DNA of 64,000 nucleotides from Gemmatimonadaceae bacterium (GCA_035606695.1 DATNEW010000009.1:124001-188000), one strand, 5' to 3'. Positions 27,127 through 38,555 are shown, counted from the first letter of the stretch. The notes: generated by a model from the sequence alone, not told the origin. Program-made: numbers and translations.

Positions 27127-27486
27127 ATGCAGCGACTGGCAGAATTCGTGAGTCGCTGGGAGCAACGAGCCGAAGAGTATCGGCGAATCGGAGTCGCGGC
27201 CGATGCGGCAAGAGTAGTTGGGGAACTGCTTTGCGACCTTAGAAACGCGAGCGATTCGGCGGAAGCTGAACTTCTCACGCTTCGCCAGGCTGCGAAGCAG
27301 TGTGGGTACTCCGAAGAGCACATCGGACGGTTGGTCCGCGAAGGCAGAATCCCGAATGGTGGCAGGCGCGGTTCTCCACGCGTACGGGTTGGCGATTTGC
27401 CAACCCGCCGCGAGTTTGCCAAAGCGCGCTCGCGCTCTTACGATGTGAACGCCGACGCTCGGACGCTCAGGAACGGACGCCAGTGA
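27127..27486 (+). CDS. Excisionase-like MerR/HTH_17 DNA-binding protein
   Basis: A 119-residue protein. The first 45 residues are helical; residues about 58-100 are a winged-helix excisionase-type domain (L-T-L-R-Q-A-A-K-Q-C-G-Y-S-E-E-H-I-G-R-L-V). It starts 1 bp after the ATPase stop and ends 7 bp before the integrase, the position usual for an Xis-type directionality factor. Confidence 0.65.
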   Translation: MQRLAEFVSRWEQRAEEYRRIGVAADAARVVGELLCDLRNASDSAEAELLTLRQAAKQCGYSEEHIGRLVREGRIPNGGRRGSPRVRVGDLPTRREFAKARSRSYDVNADARTLRNGRQ

Positions 27487-27493
27487 GGTCTAT

Positions 27494-28813
27494 ATGGCGA
27501 AACGAAAACCTCGGCGTGATGAGTGGCGCGCCACGGCGCGCGGATGGACGCGATCCTTCGGAGAGCGAGGGCTCCGCGTCCGGCTGTTTCAAAAACGAAA
27601 GGATGGGAAGTTCTATCGGTCGGTCTGGAAAGGCGAACTCGGTCGCAGCGATGAGAAATGCATCGATACGACTGACCGAGACGAGGCCGAGCGCATCGTG
27701 CGCGAGTTGCTGGCGAGGACGACACTTGGCGAGACGGAAGAGCGTCCGTCGAATGAAGCGGTCACGCTGCGGCATTTGCTCGATCGGTACTGCAAAGAGG
27801 CTGCAACGTTTCTCGACAACAGCAAACCGACACGAGATGATGGAAAGACGCGCGTCAAAGTTCTGTGCGCGTTTTTCGGTGACGAGTGCGACGTTCGCGA
27901 GCTGCGCGAGGATGACGTTGTCGCCTACAGAGGTTGGCGCCTCAAGGGCGGCGTCAGATACGGCATCGATCGCAAGACCGGAAAGCCGAAGCTGACGCGG
28001 AAGGTTCGTGATCGATCCGTGGAAGCAGACCTGAAGCTGCTCTACGCGGCGCTCAAGTGGGCAACATCGGTGAGAGTGGGGAAGGGTATGCGCCTTCTCG
28101 ATCATCACCCGTTGCAAGGCGTACGGCGTCCGCGAGAGAAGAACCCGAAGCGTCCTATCACGACGTGGGAGCGCTTCGAACGCGCGCGGAAAGCGGCGCA
28201 GGAACTGACGGCCGAAGCGGAAGCGAGGATCGCCGATCCGAAGTCCGATGAAGGACTCGCAGCCGCCGAGGCCGATCGCGCGAAGTGGCTGCGTGCGGAG
28301 TTCGCGTTGGTGCTTCTCGAAGCGACTGGTCGACGGAGTGGTTCGATCCGACAACTCCGCTGGGATGACATCAACCTCGCCGCGTCAGAGATCACCTGGC
28401 GCGCCGACGCGGACAAGAAACGGCAGCAGTGGGTCACGCCCATTCCTGCCGCGTTGGTCGACGAGATCCGCGCCTTCCGCTCGAAGTTGAGCGTTGTCGG
28501 CGGTTGGGTCTTCCCTTCGGAGAAGAAGCCGAAGGAGGTGATGCGCCGCGACGTGTTCGCCCGGTGGATCCTTGCGTTGGAGAAGCGGGCTGGCCTGTCG
28601 AAGCTCGACGGCGGATTGCTCCACGCATACCGCCGGAAGTGGGCGACGGAGCGGAAGGATCTCCCGGTCAAGGACGTGGCCGCAGCGGGCGGGTGGAAGG
28701 ACGTAGGAACGCTACTCACGTGCTACCAGCAGGCCGACCGTCAAACCATGCTCGCCGTGATGAGCGAGCCAAGAAAGGTCACGGAGGCGAGCGTGACGGG
28801 AACGACCGGTTGA
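27494..28813 (+). CDS. int: Tyrosine recombinase / integrase of the island
   Basis: A 439-residue phage-type site-specific recombinase. It has an N-terminal arm-binding part, then a SAM-like core-binding domain (about 85-195). The catalytic domain shows Arg281 (T-G-R-R-S-G-S), Lys309, His377-x-x-Arg380 (H-A-Y-R), Trp401 in G-G-W-K in place of the usual His, and nucleophile Tyr411 (T-C-Y-Q-Q). It lies 141 bp from the right attachment site in tRNA-Pro, as expected for the enzyme that inserted this element. Intact. Confidence 0.93.
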   Translation: MAKRKPRRDEWRATARGWTRSFGERGLRVRLFQKRKDGKFYRSVWKGELGRSDEKCIDTTDRDEAERIVRELLARTTLGETEERPSNEAVTLRHLLDRYCKEAATFLDNSKPTRDDGKTRVKVLCAFFGDECDVRELREDDVVAYRGWRLKGGVRYGIDRKTGKPKLTRKVRDRSVEADLKLLYAALKWATSVRVGKGMRLLDHHPLQGVRRPREKNPKRPITTWERFERARKAAQELTAEAEARIADPKSDEGLAAAEADRAKWLRAEFALVLLEATGRRSGSIRQLRWDDINLAASEITWRADADKKRQQWVTPIPAALVDEIRAFRSKLSVVGGWVFPSEKKPKEVMRRDVFARWILALEKRAGLSKLDGGLLHAYRRKWATERKDLPVKDVAAAGGWKDVGTLLTCYQQADRQTMLAVMSEPRKVTEASVTGTTG

Positions 28814-28913
28814 CTCGAAGCCGGCCGTCAGAGATCTCGAACGACGCGAGATCGAATCTCCCCGAAAAACCGGAGAAACTGAGGACGAAACTAAGGACGG
28901 CTTCGGGACAACG

Positions 28914-28945
28914 AAAAAGCCCCGCAACGTAAGTCGTTGCAGGGC
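28914..28945 (-). terminator. tRNA operon terminator carried by the island
   Basis: An 11-bp stem (28919-28929 with 28935-28945) with one C-A mismatch, followed on the minus strand by TTTTT. It is the island's version of the perfect hairpin at 21392-21424, so the element restores both the tRNA 3' end and its terminator. Confidence 0.75.
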
Positions 28946-28954
28946 AATTTCTTC

Positions 28955-29001
28955 AATGGTCGGGGCGACTGGATTTGAACCAGCGACCTCCTGCTCCCGA
29001 A
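28955..29001 (-). repeat. Attachment site of island, right copy
   Basis: Identical over 47 bp to 21433-21479. It forms the 3' half of the functional tRNA-Pro gene from the anticodon loop to CCA. Confidence 0.92.
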
Positions 29002-29033
29002 GCAGGCGCTCTACCGGGCTAAGCTACGCCCCG
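28957..29033 (-). tRNA. tRNA-Pro (anticodon CGG)
   Basis: A 77-nt cloverleaf on the minus strand with acceptor CGGGGCG/CGCCCCG and encoded ACCA end. The anticodon loop TTCGGGA gives CGG with G37, typical of proline tRNAs. Last gene of the five-tRNA operon; its 3' half is island-derived. Confidence 0.95.
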
Positions 29034-29060
29034 CCGGATTGTCGTGTGCATGCGGACGAA

Positions 29061-29134
29061 CGCGCCCAGAAGGACTCGAACCTCCAACCTTCTGATCCGT
29101 AGTCAGATGCTCTATCCAATTGAGCTATGGGCGC
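29061..29134 (-). tRNA. tRNA-Arg (anticodon ACG)
   Basis: A 74-nt cloverleaf with acceptor GCGCCCA/TGGGCGC and loop CTACGGA, anticodon ACG (A34 normally edited to inosine). CCA is not encoded. Fourth gene of the operon. Confidence 0.95.
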
Positions 29135-29204
29135 CTACGAACAGCATACGAACTGTACTAACAGCACAACGTTTCGAACGGACGTGCAACCTACTGAAAC
29201 TGCA

Positions 29205-29278
29205 TGGGCGGTACAAGACTCGAACTTGTGACCTCCACGATGTCAACGTGGCGCTCTAACCAACTGAGCTAACCGCCC
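29205..29278 (-). tRNA. tRNA-Val (anticodon GAC)
   Basis: A 74-nt cloverleaf with acceptor GGGCGGT/ACCGCCC and loop TTGACAT, anticodon GAC. CCA not encoded. Third gene of the operon. Confidence 0.95.
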
Positions 29279-29370
29279 TTTTAACCGTGGTTCCTCACTG
29301 CGGCGCTCGCGTTGCTCGCACCTTCGCTCGGAATTCCGCAGCGAACCTTCGCTCCATTCTACTCTCTCAG

Positions 29371-29443
29371 AGCGGGAAACGGGACTCGAACCCGCGACCC
29401 CAACCTTGGCAAGGTTGTGCTCTACCAACTGAGCTATTCCCGC
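29371..29443 (-). tRNA. tRNA-Gly (anticodon GCC)
   Basis: A 73-nt cloverleaf with acceptor GCGGGAA/TTCCCGC and loop TTGCCAA, anticodon GCC. Second gene of the operon. Confidence 0.95.
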
Positions 29444-29596
29444 AAACGACCGACACTCACTTCACCATCACACCCGAGAGGTGCACCGCGACTAGCCCCA
29501 ACGTCCAACGACCCGCCTGCACGAGAAATGCGCGTCAACCCAAAGCAATCTGCGTCGACACGCACATCATTTCAGCGGGCGTCCCGGGCCATGTCA

Positions 29597-29669
<73 letters not shown>

Positions 29670-29778
29670 TCGTCCCACATTCCCGGCACCAGCCCCGCAC
29701 CAACTCTCCAAACCGCGTCCCGTAAACATCTTACAGCGTTGTTTAAGGCTTTTTTAAGGCGTCCGGCAGGAACCACGA

Positions 29779-29807
29779 AGTATAGCCAAGGGTATACTGA
29801 GTGTCAA
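29779..29807 (-). promoter_or_regulatory. Sigma-70 promoter of the tRNA operon
   Basis: On the minus strand TTGACA (29802-29807), a 17-bp spacer and TATACT (29779-29784), one base from the E. coli -10 consensus. It directs transcription into the five tRNA genes. Confidence 0.9.
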
Positions 29808-29970
29808 CGAATTGGGACTGGCGAAAATCTCAGAGGCCGGTATCTTGCAGCGCTTTCCAGGAGCAGGATACGTGTAGGACGTCGCTCCGGAAAGCGTGCG
29901 CGATTCTCCAGTGTCTCGGGAACGCCACCGTCTGATAGCCGTAGCGACGCGGTACTCTTGGGTTCTCCCT

Positions 29971-30000
29971 GTTCACCGGTTTGTTCACCGGTTGTTCACC
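29971..30000 (+). promoter_or_regulatory. Three direct repeats of GTTCACC upstream of sigma gene
   Basis: GTTCACCGG, GTTCACCGG and GTTCACC occur at 29971, 29983 and 29994, i.e. at 12- and 11-bp steps, about one helical turn. They end 65 bp before the sigma factor start. The phasing suggests an array of protein-binding sites controlling the sigma gene. Confidence 0.5.
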
Positions 30001-30064
30001 TTGGTGGCCGCCGCTCCATAGATGCCGACTCCAACGCGCCTTAGGCGCGAGGGCTAACCGCAAC

Positions 30065-30952
30065 ATGACCGAACTCAAGCGCCGTCGCCGCCGTGCGGCC
30101 CCCGCTGGGATCGCTCCGAATGAACCCGAGCGCGACATCCTCGACCAGTACCTCTACGAGGTCTCGACCTATCCGCTCCTCAAAGGAACGGAAGAAATCG
30201 ATCTGGCCAAGAAGATCCGCGCCGGCGACCAGGATGCACTCCAAGAGCTCGTGAAGCGCAACCTCCGCTTCGTGATCTCCGTGGCGAAGAAATATCAGAA
30301 CCGCGGACTCCCCCTCATCGATCTCATCGGTGAAGGGAACGTCGGCCTGCTCACTGCCGCCCGGAAGTTCGATCCCGATCAGGGCGTCAAGTTCATCTCC
30401 TACGCGGTGTGGTGGATCCGCCAGGCCATCCTGTCGGCGCTCGCCCGCCAGGGTCGCACGGTCCGCGTTCCGCTCAACCGCACGGCGGATCTCTCGCGCA
30501 TCATCAAGGCGAGTGAAATCCTCCGGCAGAAGCTCAACCGCGAGCCGAGCCCCGAAGAGCTGAGCCAGCTCACCGGTCTCTCGGTCGACGTGGTGCAGTC
30601 GCTCGCCGCACTCAACACCAGTGACGTGCGACTCGACGCGCCGATGGATCCCGAAGGCGACCGTTCGCTCATCGAGCGCTTCGTCGCCGACGAAATGCCG
30701 GACACGGAAGAGGAAGCCATGAATCGCTTCCTCACCGACGAAATCGAGCAGGCGCTCGGCACCCTGCCGCCGCGCGACGCGAAAGTGCTGCGTCTGTACT
30801 TCGGCCTCGAAGGCGGCCGCGAGCACACGCTCGAGGAAATCGGCTCCATGCTCGGCGTCACGCGGGAGCGTGTCCGCCAGCTGCGCGACCGCGCACTCAA
30901 GCGGCTGCGTGAAGGTGATGTTGGGCGGGCGCTGGGTAGTTTTGCAGCCTGA
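30065..30952 (+). CDS. rpoD: Primary-type RNA polymerase sigma factor (RpoD/SigA family)
   Basis: A 295-residue sigma-70 protein. It starts with a basic tract, then region 1.2 (D-Q-Y-L-Y-E-V), region 2 (R-N-L-R-F-V-I-S-V-A-K-K-Y, F-I-S-Y-A-V-W-W-I-R-Q-A-I), region 3 and region 4 with the -35 helix-turn-helix (T-L-E-E-I-G ... V-T-R-E-R-V-R-Q-L). Region 1.1 and the long non-conserved insert are absent, so it is a compact SigA or a group 2 paralogue. ATG 30065 is chosen by GAGGG upstream and because the ORF extension runs through the repeat array. A strong terminator follows. Confidence 0.9.
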   Translation: MTELKRRRRRAAPAGIAPNEPERDILDQYLYEVSTYPLLKGTEEIDLAKKIRAGDQDALQELVKRNLRFVISVAKKYQNRGLPLIDLIGEGNVGLLTAARKFDPDQGVKFISYAVWWIRQAILSALARQGRTVRVPLNRTADLSRIIKASEILRQKLNREPSPEELSQLTGLSVDVVQSLAALNTSDVRLDAPMDPEGDRSLIERFVADEMPDTEEEAMNRFLTDEIEQALGTLPPRDAKVLRLYFGLEGGREHTLEEIGSMLGVTRERVRQLRDRALKRLREGDVGRALGSFAA

Positions 30953-31001
30953 CGGCGGGCGTATGGCCGCGTAGGCGCATGGGCGTATGGCGTGTTGACG
31001 A

Positions 31002-31031
31002 GGGCCGGCTTTCAGCCGGCCCTTTTCATTT
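31002..31031 (+). terminator. Intrinsic terminator after sigma factor gene
   Basis: A perfect 9-bp GC stem (31002-31010 with 31014-31022), triloop, then TTTTCATTTT. Confidence 0.85.
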
Positions 31032-31089
31032 TGTGATCGTCGCACTAGCACCGATGAAAAGCGTACATCACATTTCTTAACGTGACTCA

Positions 31090-31122
31090 CGCCCAGCGCC
31101 CAACGCCCAACGCCCAACGCCG
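31090..31122 (+). repeat. CGCCCAN heptamer repeat before ABC ATPase gene
   Basis: Four heptamers CGCCCAG/CGCCCAA plus CGCCG run straight into the start codon at 31123, replacing any ribosome site. A similar array precedes atpG (35742-35769), and an octamer version lies at 38508-38552. Confidence 0.85.
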
Positions 31123-31881
31123 ATGATCCGCCTCATCGACGTCTACAAATCCTTCGGCCCCAAGAAGGTCCTCCAGGGTTTCACGCTCGACGTCGTCGAG
31201 GGTGAAACGATGGTCATCATCGGCTACTCGGGCACCGGCAAGTCGGTGGCGATCAAGCACATCGTCGGGCTGCTCGAACCCGACTCGGGGCAGGTCCTCG
31301 TCGACGACTACGAGGTGCCCAAGCTCTCGCGCCGAGAGCTGTATCAACTCCGCGCGCGCATCGGCTACGTATTCCAGTTCGCCGCGCTGTTCGATTCGTT
31401 CACCATCGGCGACAACGTCGCGATGGGACTTCGCAAACAGCAGGAGCTCACCGAGAGCGAGATCACCGACCGCGTGCGCGAGGCGCTGGATCTCGTGGAT
31501 CTGCCGAACGTCGAGAGCCGCTACCCGGCCGAGCTGTCGGGCGGCATGCGAAAGCGCGTGGGCATCGCGCGCGCGATCGCGCTTCGCCCCAAGTACATCC
31601 TGTACGATGAGCCCACGACGGGCCTCGATCCGGTCACCAGCGCCGTCATCGACCAGCTCATGGTGCGCATGCGCGACAAGCTCGGCGTCACGGGCATTGT
31701 GATCACGCACGACATGCGAAGCGCATACACGGTCGGAACGCGCATCGCGATGCTGTACGAAGGCCGCGTGCGCCAGGTCGGCAGCGTCGACGAGATCCAG
31801 CACTCGCGCGATCCGATCGTTCGCCAGTTCATCGAAGGCAAAGCGAACATCGAAGCCGAGCCGGCGGGCTTCGGCGCCTGA
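31123..31881 (+). CDS. ABC transporter ATPase, MlaF/Ttg2A-like
   Basis: A 252-residue ATPase. It has Walker A G-Y-S-G-T-G-K-S (34-41), signature L-S-G-G-M-R-K-R, Walker B I-L-Y-D-E-P-T-T-G-L-D-P and an H-loop T-H-D-M. The sequence around Walker A and the signature is that of MlaF, which powers phospholipid trafficking between inner and outer membrane. MlaE and MlaD genes are not adjacent, so the permease must be encoded elsewhere. The stop overlaps the Nudix start by 1 bp (TGATG). No ribosome site: a heptamer array directly precedes ATG. Confidence 0.85.
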   Translation: MIRLIDVYKSFGPKKVLQGFTLDVVEGETMVIIGYSGTGKSVAIKHIVGLLEPDSGQVLVDDYEVPKLSRRELYQLRARIGYVFQFAALFDSFTIGDNVAMGLRKQQELTESEITDRVREALDLVDLPNVESRYPAELSGGMRKRVGIARAIALRPKYILYDEPTTGLDPVTSAVIDQLMVRMRDKLGVTGIVITHDMRSAYTVGTRIAMLYEGRVRQVGSVDEIQHSRDPIVRQFIEGKANIEAEPAGFGA

Positions 31882-32342
31882 TGCCGAACGAGAGCGGGAA
31901 CGGCGCCGCGGCGCGCGACGAGACCTCCGCCGGCGGCGTCGTCTATCGCTTCGAGAGCGGCCGTCCGCTCTTTCTTCTCATTCGCGACAGCTACCAGAAC
32001 TGGGGCTTTCCGAAGGGGCACATCGAGTCGGGCGAACAGGCCGACGCGGCCGCCGTGCGCGAAGTCGCCGAGGAGACCGGATTGGCCGAGCTGCAGGTGC
32101 GTGGCGCGATCGACACGATCGATTGGTATTTCCGGTTTCGCGGACAGCTCATTCACAAGTTCTGTCATTTCTATTTGATCGAAACGGCGGAGTCCCGCAC
32201 GTTGCCGCAGCGCGCCGAAGGAATCACCGCGTGCCGGTGGATGCACTTCGATGAAGCGGAAACGCTCGTCTCCTACGCGAACGCGCGGCTGGTGCTCAAG
32301 CGCGCGCAGGAGATGGTGCTCGAGTTCTCGGCGCCGGCCTGA
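31881..32342 (+). CDS. Nudix hydrolase
   Basis: A 153-residue protein with a perfect Nudix box: Gly46, Glu52, Arg60-Glu61, Glu64-Glu65, Gly67. It hydrolyses a nucleoside diphosphate linked to another moiety. The W-G-F-P-K-G-H-I-E-S-G-E context is typical of diadenosine polyphosphate or related hydrolases. It overlaps the ABC ATPase gene by 1 bp and is followed 2 bp later by the AraC-type gene, so the three form one operon. Confidence 0.9.
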   Translation: MPNESGNGAAARDETSAGGVVYRFESGRPLFLLIRDSYQNWGFPKGHIESGEQADAAAVREVAEETGLAELQVRGAIDTIDWYFRFRGQLIHKFCHFYLIETAESRTLPQRAEGITACRWMHFDEAETLVSYANARLVLKRAQEMVLEFSAPA

Positions 32343-32344
32343 CG

Positions 32345-33172
32345 ATGACGAGTATTCCCGTGTCGGCTGCCGCCCCGGCGAACGGCGGCGGCGCGACTCC
32401 CGCCGTCGTCGTCTACACGCAGCGCGAGCGGGCGCGCACGCTCGTGAAGACGGCCTTTCCTCGACGCAAGGCGCGGGTCGTGCTCACGCGAACTCCTGAG
32501 GATTTCGAGGCGGCGTTCCGGACGAATCTGGTCGACGCGGCGATCGTCGACATCGGCAGCGCGCAGGAGGATACGTGGCGCGCGGCGTCCTTCGCGCGAG
32601 AATTTCCAACGGTGCCGTTCTTCGGCCTGGCGCCGCTTCGGGTTGCCGAGGGTCCGGCGCTGGCGCAGTGCGTGACATATGAGTTTGCTGATGTACTGGT
32701 CGACGGCGTCGACGACGAGGCGGCGCGCGAGCTCGTCGGCCGCGCCGGCTACTCGGCGCGATTCGCTCGCGCGCTCGACGATCCGCCGCGCGCATTGACG
32801 CTGGACACGCCGCTCCAGCAGGCGGCGTGGCGCTTCATCGTGTCGCACGCGGGCCGTCCCGTGCGCACGTCGACGCTCGCGGAATTCCTGAAGGTGACGC
32901 GCGAGCATCTGAGCCGCTCGTTCGCCGCGGGCGGCGCGCCGAATCTCAAGCGCATCATCGATCTGGTGCGCATCGTCGCGGCCGCGGAGTTGGCGAAGAA
33001 CCCCGGCTATGATCTGCGGGACGTCGCGGCGATCCTGGAGTTCGCGTCGTCGTCGCATCTGTCCAGCACGGCGATGCGGGTCATCGGCACCAAGCCGGCG
33101 TCGCTTACACGGCTTCGTACGGTGGATCTCGTGGAGAGATTTGTGAAGGGGCATGGACGGAGTCGGGGGTGA
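32345..33172 (+). CDS. AraC-type helix-turn-helix regulator with receiver-like N-terminal domain
   Basis: A 275-residue protein. Residues about 20-130 resemble a degenerate receiver domain (V-V-V-Y-T-Q ... A-A-I-V-D-I-G). Residues about 150-265 are an AraC-type double HTH (T-S-T-L-A-E-F-L-K-V-T-R-E-H-L-S-R-S-F; Y-D-L-R-D-V-A-A-I-L-E-F). The usual phospho-acceptor pocket is not evident, so it is unlikely to be a standard response regulator. Third gene of the operon; its stop precedes repeat element A by 15 bp. Confidence 0.7.
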   Translation: MTSIPVSAAAPANGGGATPAVVVYTQRERARTLVKTAFPRRKARVVLTRTPEDFEAAFRTNLVDAAIVDIGSAQEDTWRAASFAREFPTVPFFGLAPLRVAEGPALAQCVTYEFADVLVDGVDDEAARELVGRAGYSARFARALDDPPRALTLDTPLQQAAWRFIVSHAGRPVRTSTLAEFLKVTREHLSRSFAAGGAPNLKRIIDLVRIVAAAELAKNPGYDLRDVAAILEFASSSHLSSTAMRVIGTKPASLTRLRTVDLVERFVKGHGRSRG

Positions 33173-33187
33173 GTACCGACAACTGCG

Positions 33188-33473
33188 TACCACGGACGAA
33201 CGTCGGACAACGGCGGGCAGGCACGGAGACGGCGTGAACTGCAGTCAACGGCCGTTGTGTGATGCTTTTTTTGAAAACCCTCAGGATGCTTCGGAATCGG
33301 AGCATCCTGAGGGTTTTCTAAAGAAAGAATTGAATCATTTTTCTCAACACCATCAGGATGCTCCGCGAACAGAAGGATCCTGAGGTGTCAAAAGAGAGCC
33401 ATCGAACCGCAGTTAACTGCAGTGCACGCCGTCTCCGTGCCGATCCGCCGTTGTCCGCCGTTCGTCCGTGGTA
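33188..33473. repeat. Nested inverted-repeat element A (286 bp)
   Basis: Terminal arms 33188-33249 and 33412-33473 are 62 bp each and pair at 56 positions without gaps. Inside are a hairpin with a perfect 17-bp stem (33274-33290 with 33301-33317) and a second hairpin with one bulge (33347-33388). The same architecture occurs in opposite orientation at 42911-43189. It is non-coding and fills the space between convergent genes. Candidate MITE or structured 3' element. Confidence 0.85.
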
Positions 33474-33481
33474 AGGCTGTA

Positions 33482-33871
33482 CTATCGAGCCACGACCCCA
33501 TTCTCCGCGTTCAGCTGCCGCTCGAGATACACGAGATACCCGCCAAGCAATCGGAGCACGCTCTGAATGCGATTGCTCAGGTCCGCGTGCGTCGGTGCCG
33601 AGATGAGATCGGCTTGCCGAGCGATCGCGAGCTGCGTTTCGAGGCGTAACAGCTCGCGCTTCGCCGCGCGATAGAGTTGCCGCTGCTCGGGCGCGGTGTA
33701 TCGCCCGTAGCCGTCCGCGATCGCGCTGGCCACGTTCAGGGCGCTCAGCATGAGTTGATCGGTCACGATCTTGGTTTCGCGGCGCGCATTCTGACGGGCG
33801 GCCTTGACCGTTTCCGCCGCGAGGGCCACGGCTTCCTGCCACACTTTGAGGTCCCGGATGCTCCCAGACAT
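33482..33871 (-). CDS. Four-helix bundle protein (S23/IVP family)
   Basis: A 129-residue protein of the family that includes the protein encoded in 23S rRNA intervening sequences. It opens with I-R-D-L-K-V-W-Q-E-A-V and is entirely helical with a basic surface (G-Y-G-R-Y-T, A-K-R-E-L-L-R-L-E-T). The family forms pentamers and may bind nucleic acid; the role is unknown. It is not inside an rRNA gene here. Convergent with the AraC-type gene across repeat element A. Confidence 0.85.
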   Translation of the reverse strand: MSGSIRDLKVWQEAVALAAETVKAARQNARRETKIVTDQLMLSALNVASAIADGYGRYTAPEQRQLYRAAKRELLRLETQLAIARQADLISAPTHADLSNRIQSVLRLLGGYLVYLERQLNAENGVVAR

Positions 33872-34132
33872 GGGCGGAAGATGGGCTCAAAGTTGCAAGC
33901 CGCTGGCACCGAATCGTTGCGGTGCGTGCCGATCAGACGCTCTCTATAGACTGTCTCGCTCGCCGGCGAAAACCCATGGGATACCACACGTTAGATCCGA
34001 CTCGGAATTCCATGCGTCTTGCCGGAGCGACCTGCCTTGTGATATTTTTCACAAGCCACCCACGCACCACCCACACCCCCGACGCACAGGCACCGACCAC
34101 GCCGATCTCGGGAATCCTTTCCGACCCAACGT
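33872..34132. promoter_or_regulatory. Upstream region of atp operon
   Basis: A 261-bp divergent spacer between the four-helix protein and atpA, containing the palindromic operator at 34036-34055. A weak -35-like TTGCCG lies just upstream of that palindrome. No ORF and no good ribosome site for atpA. Confidence 0.4.
34036..34055. promoter_or_regulatory. CRP/FNR-type palindromic operator upstream of atpA
   Basis: A perfect 7-bp-arm palindrome with core TGTGA-N6-TCACA, the exact consensus spacing for CRP-family regulators, centred about 88 bp before the atpA start. Suggests control of ATP synthase by a Crp/Fnr-type protein. It could also act as a hairpin in the leader. Confidence 0.55.
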
Positions 34133-35737
<1,605 letters not shown>

Positions 35738-35741
35738 TGCA

Positions 35742-35769
35742 CGCCCATCGCCCAACGCCCAACGCCCGG
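35742..35769 (+). repeat. CGCCCAN heptamer repeat between atpA and atpG
   Basis: Four consecutive heptamers (CGCCCAT, CGCCCAA, CGCCCAA, CGCCCGG) end 7 bp before the atpG start, where a ribosome site would be expected. Confidence 0.8.
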
Positions 35770-35776
35770 CGCGCCA

Positions 35777-38081
<2,305 letters not shown>

Positions 38082-38094
38082 GCGAGACACCGAC

Positions 38095-38343
38095 ATGCTC
38101 AAGGTTTCGGTGATCTCGCCGGAAGCGACTGTCTACGAGGGCGAGACCGACGCGATCGTGGCGCCGGCGTTCGACGGCGAGGTCGGCATTCTGACCGGCC
38201 ACGCCCCGATGATGGCGCTGCTCGGCAAGGGGGTGCTGCGGCTGGGCGGCGACGCGGGCCCCAAGTTCAACGTGCAGGGCGGGTTTCTGCAGGTGGCGGA
38301 CAACGTGGTGCGGGTCGTGACGGAACACGCGTCGGCGGCGTGA
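38095..38343 (+). CDS. atpC: F1Fo ATP synthase subunit epsilon, short form
   Basis: An 82-residue protein corresponding only to the N-terminal beta-sandwich of epsilon (V-I-S-P-E-A-T-V-Y-E-G, G-E-V-G-I-L-T-G-H-A-P, G-G-F-L-Q-V-A-D-N-V-V). The C-terminal helical hairpin (about 50 residues), which in other bacteria inhibits ATP hydrolysis, is missing. The TGA is clean and the gene is not visibly frameshifted, so the short form looks natural. Last gene of atpAGDC. Confidence 0.93.
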   Translation: MLKVSVISPEATVYEGETDAIVAPAFDGEVGILTGHAPMMALLGKGVLRLGGDAGPKFNVQGGFLQVADNVVRVVTEHASAA

Positions 38344-38364
38344 GTATTTCGTAATTAAAATTTA

Positions 38365-38458
38365 GTCATTCCGAGCGGAGCGAGGAATCTGGCGTCACGG
38401 TAGAGCGGCCGGTCCCTCGCTCGGGATGCCGGATTCCTCGCCTGCGGCTCGGAATGAC
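38365..38458. repeat. Palindromic intergenic element C (after atpC)
   Basis: Arms 38365-38389 (GTCATTCCGAGCGGAGCGAG...) and 38432-38458 are inverted, near-perfect copies around a 42-nt loop. It lies between convergent genes. The GTCATYCCGAGCG opening is shared with the element at 48363-48462. Probable REP-type repeat. Confidence 0.75.
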
Positions 38459-38471
38459 GATGGCGGCTAAG

Positions 38472-38499
38472 CGAGAGGCCGGCGATTGCCGGCCTCTCG
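38472..38499. terminator. Bidirectional terminator-like hairpin
   Basis: A perfect 12-bp GC-rich stem (38472-38483 with 38488-38499), tetraloop, without a strong T run, between convergent atpC and lipoprotein genes. Confidence 0.5.
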
Positions 38500-38507
38500 T
38501 GCATTCT

Positions 38508-38552
38508 CGCCCATACGCCCATACGCCCATACGCCCATACGCCCATACGCCC
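38508..38552. repeat. CGCCCATA octamer tandem repeat
   Basis: Five exact copies of CGCCCATA plus a partial sixth, ending 3 bp from the stop of the minus-strand lipoprotein gene. A likely slippage-prone locus. Confidence 0.95.
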
Positions 38553-38555
38553 GCT

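Larger units (their letters stand above)
21433..29001. mobile_element. Integrative genomic island in tRNA-Pro, carrying EcoRII-type R-M system
   Basis: About 7.6 kb lies between two identical 47-bp tRNA-derived repeats, with a tyrosine recombinase gene next to the intact tRNA. Cargo on the minus strand: methyltransferase, Vsr and EcoRII-like endonuclease. Divergent regulators lie in the middle. On the plus strand come a RepA-like ATPase, an excisionase-like protein and the integrase. No transfer or capsid genes are present, so it is a minimal or satellite-type element. Base composition is visibly less GC-rich than the flanks. Confidence 0.9.

Noticed and set aside
33482-33871. S23-type four-helix protein as evidence of an rRNA intervening sequence
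   Set aside because: No 23S rRNA sequence flanks it; the family also occurs as free-standing genes.
38508-38552. Possible CRISPR-like array
   Set aside because: Units are 8 bp and perfectly tandem with no spacers, so it is a microsatellite.
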